A stretch of 51,158 nt of DNA from a virus. The stretch covers positions 1 through 51,158 of IMG/VR virus record IMGVR_UViG_3300032294_001048, one strand, 5' to 3'. The notes below the pieces were generated by a model. It made no database searches. It saw nothing but the letters and a program-made list of their open reading frames with translations, and was not told where the DNA came from. Positions 9,943-18,850 of this stretch are shown here, one piece after another. A program made the translations under genes and the position numbers. Every line of letters begins with the position of its first letter. Position 1 is the first letter of the stretch.

Positions 9943-10463
9943 AAAAATTAAACTTTGGATGTGGTGGAAATCTGCTTGATGGGTGGTCGAACCACGATAT
10001 GGACGTGGACATAACAAAACCACTTCCATTTGCAGACAACTCAACAGATTACATCTTTGCGGAACACGTCGTGGAACATTTAGACAGCAGGGAGGTATTT
10101 AACTTTTTTACGGAGTGTTATCGCATCTTGAAGAAAGGCGGTGTATTGCGAGTTTGCGTTCCGTCTATTACTCGCGTTGCAGCTAAAGCAGATAACGAAT
10201 ACCTTTATTGGCTCGGCTCGTCTGGCTTCGGTGAGGCCACGCTGGATTCGGCAATACGGAATCTTATGGTCAACCACGGACACAAGACAATGTGGTCTGA
10301 AGAAATCTTGAGTGTTGCGCTTCAGGGTGCCGGATTTGATTATCGCTACGTTGCAATTGGAATGTCGCCGGATAGGAATTTATGCAACCTTGAGGGGCAT
10401 TGGAAAGTTATCGGAGATCATGCGAATTGGGTTGAATCCATTGCAGGGGAGGGGATCAAATGA
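9939..10463 (+). CDS. Class I SAM methyltransferase (Methyltransf_11-like)
   Basis: ATG 9939 overlaps the upstream stop. The 174-residue protein begins directly with motif I (L-N-F-G-C-G-G-N) and continues with H-D-M-D-V-D, D-Y-I-F-A-E-H-V-V-E-H-L and I-L-K-K-G-G-V-L-R-V, the order seen in Methyltransf_11 enzymes. It lacks any N-terminal extension, so it is a minimal catalytic domain. It is the second of three consecutive methyltransferases, suggesting several positions on a glycan are methylated or that successive enzymes act on one product. Confidence 0.8.
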   Translation: MKKLNFGCGGNLLDGWSNHDMDVDITKPLPFADNSTDYIFAEHVVEHLDSREVFNFFTECYRILKKGGVLRVCVPSITRVAAKADNEYLYWLGSSGFGEATLDSAIRNLMVNHGHKTMWSEEILSVALQGAGFDYRYVAIGMSPDRNLCNLEGHWKVIGDHANWVESIAGEGIK

Positions 10464-11026
10464 GTTTGGTGTGCGACGGACATCTTGGTGGATTCATTAC
10501 TGGTGGCGATCCAGATACGTTCGACCCTGTTGTGTGGATGGATATCGTTAAGAAGTTCACACCGCGAACAATGCTGGATATCGGTTGCGGAGAAGGGCAT
10601 ACTGTTAAATGGTTTCTCGATCACGGTGTAGAGGCAATCGGTGTAGACGGAAGTAAACTAGCATTGGACAACAGTCCTGTCCAAGATCGCATACTCATTC
10701 ACGACTTTACACAAGGCCCGCTACCAATAGGCAGTATGCTTAAACCGGACATCATCTGGTCTTGCGAGTTTCTTGAGCATGTTGAGGAGAAATACCAAGA
10801 TAACTACATGCGGCTATTCTCCACGGCAAACCTTGTATTTTTGACCTATTCTGAACCGCAATGGGCTGAGGGTGGGCATCACCACGTTAACTGCAAGCCT
10901 CAAGAATATTGGGACGATGTGTTTAAGAAATACGGGTTTAAGAGGCAGGAGTTTTACACAAACAAACTTCGTGGAATTGCTACGGCAAGATGGGTTAAAC
11001 CAACAGTCTGCGCATACTTCAAATGA
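10460..11026 (+). CDS. Class I SAM methyltransferase
   Basis: ATG 10460 overlaps the upstream stop. The 188-residue protein has motif I (M-L-D-I-G-C-G-E-G-H, residues about 37-46), motif II (A-I-G-V-D-G-S), a motif III-like stretch (D-I-I-W-S-C-E-F-L-E-H-V) and an aromatic, charged C-terminal third (K-Y-G-F-K-R). The W-S-x-E-F-L-E-H signature is typical of methyltransferases found in phage and surface-glycan clusters. It is probably cytoplasmic and part of the same coupled operon. Confidence 0.8.
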   Translation: MSLVCDGHLGGFITGGDPDTFDPVVWMDIVKKFTPRTMLDIGCGEGHTVKWFLDHGVEAIGVDGSKLALDNSPVQDRILIHDFTQGPLPIGSMLKPDIIWSCEFLEHVEEKYQDNYMRLFSTANLVFLTYSEPQWAEGGHHHVNCKPQEYWDDVFKKYGFKRQEFYTNKLRGIATARWVKPTVCAYFK

Positions 11027-11667
11027 ACTACATCGTCGGTTCCGGCTATCACTACCGTTCCACTTGGGATTCAGAATTCTTTCAACTGTGGAAGAAGAAT
11101 ACCGAGAAATACACGAAAGATTATTACGTGGTCTGCACCAATGTCCCCGCTGATTGCGACAATGTAATCCTGTTAAACGATAACTTGGGGCATGTAGGGG
11201 ACTGCATTAAGGAGAATCGAGGCGGGCTGTGTGGATGGTCGCATTCTGTCCTTACACTAGCGATGATCGCTTACGGAGCGAATAAAGACCTGATATTCAA
11301 AGAGTCGGACTGCATTTGGCACGGAGATGTTCCAAGTAAACTATACGAAGATTGCGGAGATAAGGGCATGGTATTCGGCGCAAAAATGACAGCAGCACCT
11401 TGGATGGCTTGCGCTCAAGCGACATTCCTTATCAAGTATTGGTGTATTCTTGAATTCATCCGCGATTATCTATTTCTTCCCAGCGATAAAGACATGCTTC
11501 CAGAAGACAAGTTCGTTAAGCTGGAGGAGCAATCTCCCAACACTTACGGACGAATCTCGTTCGGTGTGGATAGGCAAAGACCGATTCCTTGGGATGAGCC
11601 TGTGTGGTATGCCCAGCAATGGACGCAAGAGGAGTTAGACGAAGCGAAGCGTAAAGGTATTGTTTAA
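11023..11667 (+). CDS. Putative GT-A-like glycosyltransferase
   Basis: ATG 11023 overlaps the upstream stop. The 214-residue protein starts with a short strand and loop (Y-I-V-G-S-G-Y-H-Y), has an alternating hydrophobic core, and contains D-L-I-F-K-E-S-D-C-I-W-H-G-D, which resembles the metal-binding acidic strand end of GT-A enzymes. No confident family was recognised. It is the last gene of the operon. Its stop codon lies inside a 17-nt perfect palindrome before the convergent terminase gene. Confidence 0.6.
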   Translation: MNYIVGSGYHYRSTWDSEFFQLWKKNTEKYTKDYYVVCTNVPADCDNVILLNDNLGHVGDCIKENRGGLCGWSHSVLTLAMIAYGANKDLIFKESDCIWHGDVPSKLYEDCGDKGMVFGAKMTAAPWMACAQATFLIKYWCILEFIRDYLFLPSDKDMLPEDKFVKLEEQSPNTYGRISFGVDRQRPIPWDEPVWYAQQWTQEELDEAKRKGIV

Positions 11668-11673
11668 CAATAC
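11657..11673. repeat. 17-nt perfect palindrome between convergent genes
   Basis: GTATTGTT-T-AACAATAC is a perfect 8-bp inverted repeat with a one-base centre. It spans the stop codon of the last glycan-operon gene and lies just before the end of the convergent terminase gene. It is too A/T-rich to be a classical terminator. The same core recurs at 29307 and 35421, and shorter versions occur at 38351 and 42482. Confidence 0.7.
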
Positions 11674-11674
11674 T

Positions 11675-14521
11675 TCAGCGATAAACCGTGCGGAATTTGC
11701 CGAATGCTTCTTTCCAACCTTTGCTTTCAACTCTGTTGTTTTGATTGATCGCTTTGGTAACAGTAGTGCTGTCCAAGCCTAGTCTCTCCCTGCAAAGCGC
11801 AAGAAGCCCCATTCCTGCGTCTGCAATATCCGGCGACATGCCGTAAGATAACTTCATTTCAGACTTCGGCATTACTTTAATGCGCATGTTCAAGTCTTTA
11901 ACTCCGTGCTTATCAAGTTTACGCTGACACATTTCCTGCATCATGTCGCCTGAGATGCCTTTAATTTGTCCTGCTCGCATGTATTCCTTGAGCGAATACC
12001 ATATCTCGCTGACGGCGTTGACATACCTTTCGTGCGCCGGAGTCTGGTCGTATGCGGACACTGGCTTCTCTGAAGCTTTTCCGCCGAACTGAAGGCCAAA
12101 TACATCCTTACTCCACGCGATTGAGATAACGTCTCCTAGCGGCCCGCCTGCTCCAGACTTATCGTATCCTGCGTTCTTCGGCTGAACTCCACGCTTTACG
12201 CATTCGTCTCTAAACCAGCGAACAATCTGCTCGGTTCGGGTGGAGGACTGATCTGTAACATCCTCTGCGAATTTAAGGAACTCATCGTATTGCAGCCCTT
12301 TATATCCATAAGGTTCGATTAGCTTACCAACTGTTCCAAAGTAAAGAATCGCCCTATCTCCTCCGTTGGTAAACGAAGGATCGAGGAACGCGACCTTAAC
12401 AAGTTCGTTATCCAGCCAGATCGCTTTGTCTGTAGCCTTGGCGTTGATAATCTCAACCTCGCTGTAGATTTGATCTGTAACTCCAGCGGGGCACCAGAAC
12501 CCGCGATACATTCGCCAATACGAGGCTGTATTGCGTTCTGATACGGGAACCTTCTCTAGGTCTTCCGGCCCATCCATCCACGAATATACCTTCTTACCCT
12601 TCATCATATTCGGGTTCTTTAGTGTATCAAAATGGATGCATGTCCCACGCTCGGTCTCCCAATCGTCATCGTCTACAGAAATCGAATCCCATCCTGCTTT
12701 AGGCTTGGCGAACTTTCCGAACGCATCTACGTAAGACGCAGGGTTGGAGATACCGATAAACTGAAAGCGTTCGCAACCCTTGCTCAAGTTGTAGAATGCT
12801 ACTTCGGTAATCGCTTCGGATAGTTCTGAAAGCTCGTCCGCAACAAAGATAACGTTCTTTTGGTGGATACCCTGCATTTTTCCAGTGGCATCCTTTTCTT
12901 TCTTTTTTTCACCGGGGATAAGCGTGATACCAGCGAGATCGCCCTTGCTTGCCTTACCCTTGCCATCCACATAGCGAATCGTATTAAGAGAATCTACAAG
13001 CTTACCCGGCAATCCAAGCTGTTCGCAGATTTGCCAATACTTGACGATCTTACCCCAGATGCGCTGTTTGGATGCCTTGATCGTCGTAGAAGTAGCAAGG
13101 ACAATAGTATTCTCTGGATCAGCTAAGTAGTTGATAATAGCCCATATTGCATAAAATTCGCTGTTGTGTGTGACAGTAAAATCACCAAGAAGGAACCGTC
13201 CATTGCCGTCTAGTTGGAAACCAGACCAGTCGCCCTCCCCAAGCTGTTCAATCTTAAAAGATACAGTTTCCGACTTCGTTCTTTCTTTTGGCCTTGCAAC
13301 TTTCCTTAATGCGGGAATCTGCCAAACATCTCCCATAATGCTTATCCGGCATGCATCATGCAGTCCAAAGTTGCATTTAACTTTTCTTTGTTCTGTTACA
13401 ACGCGAAACCCAAGTGACCTTGCAAGAAACACGATATCTTTTGCAAGCTCTGGATACGAACAAGATATTTCGTATGCTGTTCCATTTGTGTATCCATCTG
13501 AATCAATCAACCCGGCGAGAAGTTCCAGCCTGTTTTTTCTGGAGTTAATAAGGTATTCTTTAAGAATTCTTTTTTTGCCGTATTGTTTATTTCTAACAAA
13601 TCCAGAAGAGTCTTTTACAAGCTGCAAGAACGCATTGTCTTTGCTCCTCGCATATTTTTTAGAAATCATCCAAGTGGGTGTGTCTTTCCCGTAGTATTCT
13701 TTTTTAACATCGTATCCATTCTTTGTGAAGTAATCGCAGATATAATTGTTAACAAGAGTCTCGTTGTCGCTGCTTGTGATGTGTGTTTTGCCAGTTGACC
13801 CATCACCTAGCCAAATGCCATAAGCCCTAGGCTCTATTGGAAGCGGCCTCTCATCCCACTCAACGCCCGTGCAAAACAATTTGAATTGTTCTTTGAACGT
13901 GTCGCTTTTCTTCAAATAGTCTTTTACAGAAATATCAATTGTATCTCCAACTCGTCTCCAACTTTTCTTTGGCCCCCAAGCCCTCTTAAGAGTTAAAATG
14001 TGATCGTCATTGCACTCCCAAGAATCACCTTTGGATGGGATAATGCGAACCATGTTTGATCTTCCGGGGTTTGTTGCCAAAACATTTCTCGGAGTTGAAT
14101 CGTCTCCCATCAACTGATCTCCAACAACAACGTCCTTCGCAAGCTTGATTGACCCGTCATACATTAGAACTGGCGTGTTTGGTGCAAGGCACTTGCCGAA
14201 GCCGCCCGAGCCAGCAATCGCAAGGTAGTCATACTTGCAAGAAGCCTCTAACATGCGAGTCGCCCAAGGGTGCCAGATAAAGTTGGCTGCTGCCTTACCT
14301 TCTTTCTCGGGCCAAAGCGCCCTAGCGATTGCAAGAAAGTGATCTGATGTTTTATGTCCTCCTGTATCTTCTGGAATCCTGCGAGTAATCTTTTCGCGGA
14401 ACATCGCTAGCTCAATAGCAAGATCGTGCGTTCCTTGCCGCCAGTTGAATCCGTATTTATATTTTCTCCCTTTGATCGGCTCGCCGTAAATAGGAGTGCT
14501 TGGGTCACCGTCTATATTCAT
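11675..14521 (-). CDS. terL: Terminase large subunit (TerL), intein-containing
   Basis: The precursor has 948 residues. Removing the 343-residue intein leaves about 605, a normal TerL length. The ATPase Walker A, G-S-G-G-F-G-K-S, is split by the intein between K110 and S454. Walker B is V-I-F-V-A-D-E, and an L-A-T-S-T segment follows the P-loop as expected. The C-terminal nuclease half shows F-L-D-P-S-F, a Y-D-K-S-G-A-G-G-P segment and a late D-I-A-D-A, consistent with the RNase H-like metal site. TerL powers DNA packaging and cuts concatemers. The ATG at 14521 is followed by an N-terminus rich in charged residues. The partner TerS gene is about 31 kb away on the other strand. Splicing is needed for function because the P-loop is otherwise interrupted. 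Confidence 0.93.
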   Translation of the reverse strand: MNIDGDPSTPIYGEPIKGRKYKYGFNWRQGTHDLAIELAMFREKITRRIPEDTGGHKTSDHFLAIARALWPEKEGKAAANFIWHPWATRMLEASCKYDYLAIAGSGGFGKCLAPNTPVLMYDGSIKLAKDVVVGDQLMGDDSTPRNVLATNPGRSNMVRIIPSKGDSWECNDDHILTLKRAWGPKKSWRRVGDTIDISVKDYLKKSDTFKEQFKLFCTGVEWDERPLPIEPRAYGIWLGDGSTGKTHITSSDNETLVNNYICDYFTKNGYDVKKEYYGKDTPTWMISKKYARSKDNAFLQLVKDSSGFVRNKQYGKKRILKEYLINSRKNRLELLAGLIDSDGYTNGTAYEISCSYPELAKDIVFLARSLGFRVVTEQRKVKCNFGLHDACRISIMGDVWQIPALRKVARPKERTKSETVSFKIEQLGEGDWSGFQLDGNGRFLLGDFTVTHNSEFYAIWAIINYLADPENTIVLATSTTIKASKQRIWGKIVKYWQICEQLGLPGKLVDSLNTIRYVDGKGKASKGDLAGITLIPGEKKKEKDATGKMQGIHQKNVIFVADELSELSEAITEVAFYNLSKGCERFQFIGISNPASYVDAFGKFAKPKAGWDSISVDDDDWETERGTCIHFDTLKNPNMMKGKKVYSWMDGPEDLEKVPVSERNTASYWRMYRGFWCPAGVTDQIYSEVEIINAKATDKAIWLDNELVKVAFLDPSFTNGGDRAILYFGTVGKLIEPYGYKGLQYDEFLKFAEDVTDQSSTRTEQIVRWFRDECVKRGVQPKNAGYDKSGAGGPLGDVISIAWSKDVFGLQFGGKASEKPVSAYDQTPAHERYVNAVSEIWYSLKEYMRAGQIKGISGDMMQEMCQRKLDKHGVKDLNMRIKVMPKSEMKLSYGMSPDIADAGMGLLALCRERLGLDSTTVTKAINQNNRVESKGWKEAFGKFRTVYR
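13163..14191 (-). mobile_element. Intein with LAGLIDADG homing endonuclease inserted in TerL P-loop
   Basis: Residues 111-453 of the TerL precursor form a class 1 intein. It starts with Cys (block A: C-L-A-P-N-T-P-V-L-M-Y-D-G), has a block B-like C-N-D-D-H-I-L, and ends with G-D-F-T-V-T-H-N followed by extein Ser. Two dodecapeptide motifs are present: A-Y-G-I-W-L-G-D-G (intein residues about 123-131) and L-L-A-G-L-I-D-S-D-G (about 224-233). The homing endonuclease therefore looks intact, with both acidic residues. All splice-junction residues (Cys1, penultimate His, terminal Asn, Ser+1) are present, so it should splice. Bases 13163-14191 mark the exact insertion. Confidence 0.93.
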
Positions 14522-14533
14522 TCAAAAAAATTG

Positions 14534-14561
14534 TTGCAACGGGTGTGTATTAGTGTATAAC
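14534..14561 (+). promoter_or_regulatory. Sigma-70-type promoter upstream of the packaging/head genes
   Basis: TTGCAA at 14534-14539 (4/6) and TATAAC at 14556-14561 (5/6) are separated by 16 bases. They lie in the gap divergent to terL. The expected start is near 14568, only about two bases before the ATG at 14570, so that transcript would be almost leaderless. The box is followed by TATGCCCC. Confidence 0.55.
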
Positions 14562-14569
14562 TATGCCCC

Positions 14570-14728
14570 ATGTCAAACGAAAAAGAGTGCAAACACAGGA
14601 CAGTTGCCAAGCTGAATCCAGACGATTGGAAGTTCTTTCGGGCTTGGCTAATGATGAAGGGAACCACGTTCACTTCTTGGCTCAAGAAGGAAATCCAAAA
14701 AGCCAAGCGCGAAGCCGGAATGGTATGA
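14570..14728 (+). CDS. Small hypothetical protein, 52 aa
   Basis: ATG at 14570 gives a short basic protein with a central amphipathic helix (N-P-D-D-W-K-F-F-R-A-W-L-M-M-K-G) and T-F-T-S-W-L-K-K-E-I. The shape resembles a small ribbon-helix-helix or plasmid-type regulator, but no family is recognised. Its stop overlaps the next ATG (ATGA). It is the first gene after the promoter divergent to terL. Confidence 0.6.
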   Translation: MSNEKECKHRTVAKLNPDDWKFFRAWLMMKGTTFTSWLKKEIQKAKREAGMV

Positions 14729-15081
14729 CGCTCCTTCAAGCTCTCGGTCTGGAGAAAACGCAGGCCGAAAAGTTTATTGACGCAAAACGCGAGGATGTTA
14801 CTTTCCACATCCAAGTAAATCCCTCCGACTATGACAACGGCTCTAAGCACGATCCTCTTAACAGTCCTTTGGCTTTGGCTGTTAAACGCTCACTCCAAGG
14901 ATCGCAGTTCGTGTTGGATCGGGCGGGTTTTAAAGTTATCATTATATCTCGCGGTATTTACGAGTATGGCTTCTTTATGCCTCGCCGCGTTTGGCGAAAG
15001 GTAAACTGCCAAGAGTTCGTGGACGATAAAAGACCGTCCTCACCCATACGCTTTAAAGCGACTTTTTCGATGCTTTTTTAA
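14725..15081 (+). CDS. Hypothetical protein, 118 aa
   Basis: The start chosen is ATG 14725, which overlaps the preceding stop; a longer frame from 14563 would cover the preceding small gene and is rejected. The protein is mixed alpha/beta with a basic C-terminus (F-F-M-P-R-R-V-W-R-K). No family is recognised. It lies in the operon leading to the portal gene. Confidence 0.6.
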   Translation: MTLLQALGLEKTQAEKFIDAKREDVTFHIQVNPSDYDNGSKHDPLNSPLALAVKRSLQGSQFVLDRAGFKVIIISRGIYEYGFFMPRRVWRKVNCQEFVDDKRPSSPIRFKATFSMLF

Positions 15082-15082
15082 T

Positions 15083-16018
15083 ATGAAATTAGTTATTCCT
15101 ATCTCGCAATCAGACCGAGAACTACTGCCTAATCTCTACGCAGCTTTTGACAAATACGAAAACACGCCAGACCACGATTTGCTCGTTGTTGGATCGCATT
15201 CCGTTCAAGCCGATGTAGACACTGCTGTGGAGCAGCTTCGCGGCAAGTTCGATACTGTTGATAAGCTTATCATCCCAGACAACAACTACGGCTGGCCTAT
15301 GGCCTGCAACCATTACTTCCAGCAGACTTGCTACCATCTACGTAACGACGAAGAACTCGATGCCTTTCTGTGGTTTGAGTTGGATACTACGCCAATTACC
15401 GACAACTGGCTGGATATTCTGAATGCTGAATATTATGCGGACACAACAAAAGCAGTGAAGGAGAAGCGTGAACCATTACTTTACTTCGGAGCAAAAGAAC
15501 GAAACTACGAAGGACGCAACGGCGAACTGCTTCCTGAATCCGCTGCTGGAAGCCGCATGGCTCCTGTCGGCATCTACTCGACAGAAATCTGCCACGCTCC
15601 AGTTCTATCCTCACTTTCCGCAACCACACGTCATTGGTCATCGGTCATCCAATGGTATACTGTGCCGTCCTTAAACGACTCCAAATCCATTCAAAATAAT
15701 TGGAGGACAAAAAACTATCGCAAAGAGAAAAGCGATGTTGTATGTGATTCGATTGCCAACTTGGCTTGGGACATTCATTTCAACAATCCGATCCACGAGG
15801 ACGCCGTTCTCGTTCACGGTTGCAAGGATGGAAGTCTCATCAGCCTATTGTTGGACAATAACAACAACGATATGAAAGTAGCTAAACAAGTATCCGTAGA
15901 AGATGCCGAACGAATTGCCGAGGAGTTTGAGGAAACCGAGGAAAAGAAAGAGGTTAAGCAAAAACCAAAATCGTTCTTCAGCATGTTTAAGGATCGCAAA
16001 GTAAAGGATGAAGAATGA
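15083..16018 (+). CDS. GT-A-like glycosyltransferase-related protein
   Basis: The 311-residue protein begins M-K-L-V-I-P-I-S and has L-L-V-V-G-S-H, N-Y-G-W-P-M-A-C-N and F-L-W-F-E-L-D-T-T-P-I, the order of donor-binding and DxD-like elements in GT-A glycosyltransferases. The last 60 residues are highly charged (E-E-T-E-E-K-K-E) and end in K-S-F-F-S-M-F-K-D-R-K, a basic tail. ATG 15083 follows the upstream stop by one base. It sits directly before and overlaps the portal gene, so it may act on virion components. A structural role with a degenerate GT fold is the alternative. Confidence 0.6.
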   Translation: MKLVIPISQSDRELLPNLYAAFDKYENTPDHDLLVVGSHSVQADVDTAVEQLRGKFDTVDKLIIPDNNYGWPMACNHYFQQTCYHLRNDEELDAFLWFELDTTPITDNWLDILNAEYYADTTKAVKEKREPLLYFGAKERNYEGRNGELLPESAAGSRMAPVGIYSTEICHAPVLSSLSATTRHWSSVIQWYTVPSLNDSKSIQNNWRTKNYRKEKSDVVCDSIANLAWDIHFNNPIHEDAVLVHGCKDGSLISLLLDNNNNDMKVAKQVSVEDAERIAEEFEETEEKKEVKQKPKSFFSMFKDRKVKDEE

Positions 16019-18330
16019 GTGACGTATTGCAAACACTTTCGCAGGAGACGGGTAAGCCGCCAGTTTCACGCATTAAGGACGCTAAATCAGCTTATGAGAT
16101 TTGGGAGACATTGCGCAGGGCGGATGCGGTTAGCGCCTTTGACCGCAGCAAGATTGACGCTGCTTACGACAACGAGCGACCTTACGACGAACGTGCGCTT
16201 ATCAACGCCGGACAAGGATACCGAGTTAACGTCTCTTGGGGATTCGCCAAACAGGTTCTCGACACCGCGATTGCAGGATACACGGATATCATCAATGCGC
16301 CCCAAACGTTCTTTAGCTGCCCGACTACTTACGGGCCGATGGCTGAAAGGGACGAGCTTGAGCAGGTTGTTGCCCAAGAGGTGACTGCTTGTATTCGCTC
16401 TTGGAGGAATTTCTTCCCGACGTATCTCAAACTTTGCAATGCGTTTATCAAACACGGAGTTGGCGTTGCTTTGTTCAACGACGAGTGGGATTGGCGCTGG
16501 AAGTCAACCGACATGTCTGATTTCAAGATTCCCCGTAAGACGGAGATCGGTCAGGAGAATATCGACGTTGCTGCCTGCCTGCGATTCTACAGTCCCACAC
16601 AGCTTTATCAGTTGATCAAAGACGAAGAGGTCGCCACAATCAACGGATTCAACGTAGAGGCATGCAAGCGAGCGATCATCCAGTGCGTCAACAACAACAA
16701 CAATTACTACCAATTCCGCCAATACGACTGGGAGAAACTTGAGATCGAGCTTCGCAACAACGATTTGTATTTCACCACACAAGCAGCGAACCAACAGTCG
16801 ATTCGCGTTGTTCACATCTGGGTTAAGGAGTTTGACGATAAGGTTAGTCATTACATGATCGTGGATGACAACGGAGTGCAGGACTTCCTTTACAAGAAGA
16901 TCGGTCGATTTGAAGACAGCTACCAAGCCTATACTGTATTTACTTACGGAGTCGGAACTAACGGATACTATCACGGCGTTCGGGGGCAGGGATACGACGT
17001 CTTTGCGATTAACGGCGCACTGAACCGTGCGTATTGTTCTTTGCTTGAAATTGCGTCTTTTGGTTCGGCTCCTACGTTCCAGCCTAAAGACGAGTCTGCC
17101 CTGCAAGAGATGCAGTTCATCCCGAATGGAGTCTATAATTTGCTTTCTCCGGGTATTGAGGTCATTAAGGATACTATAGTTCCCAACGTCAGTAACGGAA
17201 CGCTGCCTATCGTTAACGCGTTTACCCAGCTATTCCGTGAGCGAACCTCATCATACAATACGGAATCGCTTATCAATACGAGCGTAGAGAAGTCGGCTAC
17301 CCAAGTCCGTGCTGAACTCGGCAACATTGCGAAGATGTCCATCTCTGCGCTTAACTTGTTCTTCGATCCTTGGGAGAGTTTGATGCGCCAGATGGTTGCG
17401 CGAATGAAACGCCGCGACTACGACTCTAACGAGTCTGGAGGGCAATATATTTCCGAACTCAAGAAACGCTTGCTCATGCGTGGATCGGAAGGATTTGGTG
17501 CGAAAGACCGCTACCTCCAAGCATTTTACGCGCTGGATACAGATCGCCTGCGAATCACCAAACCAGTCGGTGCTGGATCAGAAGCCGCCCGTATGTTGGC
17601 TTACGACAGGCTTATGGCGATCTTTGGTTCGCTGCCTGACTTCGGCAAGAAGAACCTTATCTGGGATATCGCTTCGGAGACTGCTGGTTACGAGAATGCG
17701 GCACGTTACGCTGTTGCTCCCGGCGAAACAGAGACACCCACTTGGGACGCCTCGCTCGCTCAAGTTGAGAACAACGTCCTCGTCCAAGGTGGACAGATTA
17801 CCGTCCTCGACGGACAGAACGATCTTGTCCACTCCAAGGTTCACGCCGAAGCACTTAACCCGCTTGTCACTCAGACACAGGACGCACTGGAAATTGATCC
17901 GATGTCTATCGCTGGAGTCTTGCCGGGTATCAACAATCTTAACCAGCACATGGCACAGCACGTCGAGCGCATGTCGCAAGACCCATTGCTTCGTCAAGAA
18001 TCTGCGATGTTCCGCAAGATGCTTCAGCAAGCTGACGAGATTCTGCACAACGGAACGCTCAAGGTTCAGAAGATGCAGGCTCAAGAGATGGAGGCGCAGC
18101 AGGCCGCTATGGCGCAAGGACAGGCTGTAGAGGCTACCCCTCAAGGAATATCGCCTGACGTTATTGCGAAGATCGAAGCACAACGTGCCGAACGTCAAGC
18201 CAAGCTGGAGATGGATTACCAGTCACACCAGCAGAAGATGATTATGAAACAACAGGAAGCAAACCAGAAACTTGCAATCCGCGATGCGGAAGCTGCGAGT
18301 AAAATCCAACGTCAGGGCATCCGCGTATGA
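16015..18330 (+). CDS. Portal protein
   Basis: The 771-residue product lies between a terminase region and scaffold/capsid genes, the standard place for a portal. It has an N-terminal alpha/beta region, then a middle region rich in hydrophobic helices. The C-terminal 120 residues are Gln/Glu/Ala-rich coiled coil (Q-A-A-M-A-Q-G-Q-A), typical of the barrel and tail of podovirus-type head-tail connectors. The size fits the long portals of podoviruses. It would form the dodecameric ring through which DNA enters. No diagnostic short motif exists, so the call rests on size, composition and order. Confidence 0.75.
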   Translation: MSDVLQTLSQETGKPPVSRIKDAKSAYEIWETLRRADAVSAFDRSKIDAAYDNERPYDERALINAGQGYRVNVSWGFAKQVLDTAIAGYTDIINAPQTFFSCPTTYGPMAERDELEQVVAQEVTACIRSWRNFFPTYLKLCNAFIKHGVGVALFNDEWDWRWKSTDMSDFKIPRKTEIGQENIDVAACLRFYSPTQLYQLIKDEEVATINGFNVEACKRAIIQCVNNNNNYYQFRQYDWEKLEIELRNNDLYFTTQAANQQSIRVVHIWVKEFDDKVSHYMIVDDNGVQDFLYKKIGRFEDSYQAYTVFTYGVGTNGYYHGVRGQGYDVFAINGALNRAYCSLLEIASFGSAPTFQPKDESALQEMQFIPNGVYNLLSPGIEVIKDTIVPNVSNGTLPIVNAFTQLFRERTSSYNTESLINTSVEKSATQVRAELGNIAKMSISALNLFFDPWESLMRQMVARMKRRDYDSNESGGQYISELKKRLLMRGSEGFGAKDRYLQAFYALDTDRLRITKPVGAGSEAARMLAYDRLMAIFGSLPDFGKKNLIWDIASETAGYENAARYAVAPGETETPTWDASLAQVENNVLVQGGQITVLDGQNDLVHSKVHAEALNPLVTQTQDALEIDPMSIAGVLPGINNLNQHMAQHVERMSQDPLLRQESAMFRKMLQQADEILHNGTLKVQKMQAQEMEAQQAAMAQGQAVEATPQGISPDVIAKIEAQRAERQAKLEMDYQSHQQKMIMKQQEANQKLAIRDAEAASKIQRQGIRV

Positions 18331-18695
18331 CCGCAAGACAGTTATTCCAACTCAACTCAGAGAAACTCGTTAGGCTTGAGGCATTGCTTGACGATCCAGT
18401 TATGAAGGAAGCACTTGTTATTGTTCGACAAGAATCGTTTCCTAAAGAGCCAGCAGTTCGAAGCGACGTGGATATGCGTGACGTTCTATCGCTGGAGGCT
18501 GGCAAGTCTATCGGAGCTAACGAATTTCACAACAAGCTGCAATCGCTTGCCAAGCGCCCTCAACTCAAGGACAACAGGCTTGAACAGGAATACATTAAGC
18601 AAGCAAGAGAACGACTTTTCTCTACAGGGTTATACACTGTAGACGAAATCAACGAGGCCGAGAGGCTCTCACAAATCAACAACCAACCGGAGTAA
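18327..18695 (+). CDS. Hypothetical protein, 122 aa
   Basis: ATG 18327 overlaps the portal stop. The protein is mostly helical and charged, with no membrane segment or recognised motif. Lying between portal and scaffold, it may be a small head-assembly protein. The gene itself is well supported by coupling and an uninterrupted frame. Confidence 0.65.
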   Translation: MTARQLFQLNSEKLVRLEALLDDPVMKEALVIVRQESFPKEPAVRSDVDMRDVLSLEAGKSIGANEFHNKLQSLAKRPQLKDNRLEQEYIKQARERLFSTGLYTVDEINEAERLSQINNQPE

Positions 18696-18699
18696 AGAT

Positions 18700-18834
18700 A
18701 TGAAAACAATGCAAAAAGAAAGTGGTCGCATGGGAGCTATGGCACCTGCGAAGAAAACAATCGGCAAGAAAACCAGCGTTGCTACCAAAGGCAAGGCTTG
18801 GGGTGCCCGTCACCGTGCAGGCATCAAAAAGTAA
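18700..18834 (+). CDS. Small basic protein, 44 aa
   Basis: This 44-codon frame (M-K-T-M-Q-K-E-S-G-R) is rich in Lys, Gly and Ala (A-P-A-K-K-T-I-G-K-K) and starts 5 bases after the previous stop. Its Lys-rich composition resembles small nucleic-acid-binding phage proteins. An adjacent scaffold gene and no internal stop support it, but it is short. Confidence 0.5.
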   Translation: MKTMQKESGRMGAMAPAKKTIGKKTSVATKGKAWGARHRAGIKK

Positions 18835-18850
18835 ACAATAGAAAGGCAAC

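Noticed and set aside
14518-14850. 110-codon minus-strand frame upstream of terL
   Set aside because: It overlaps two plus-strand genes and would place the divergent promoter inside coding sequence.
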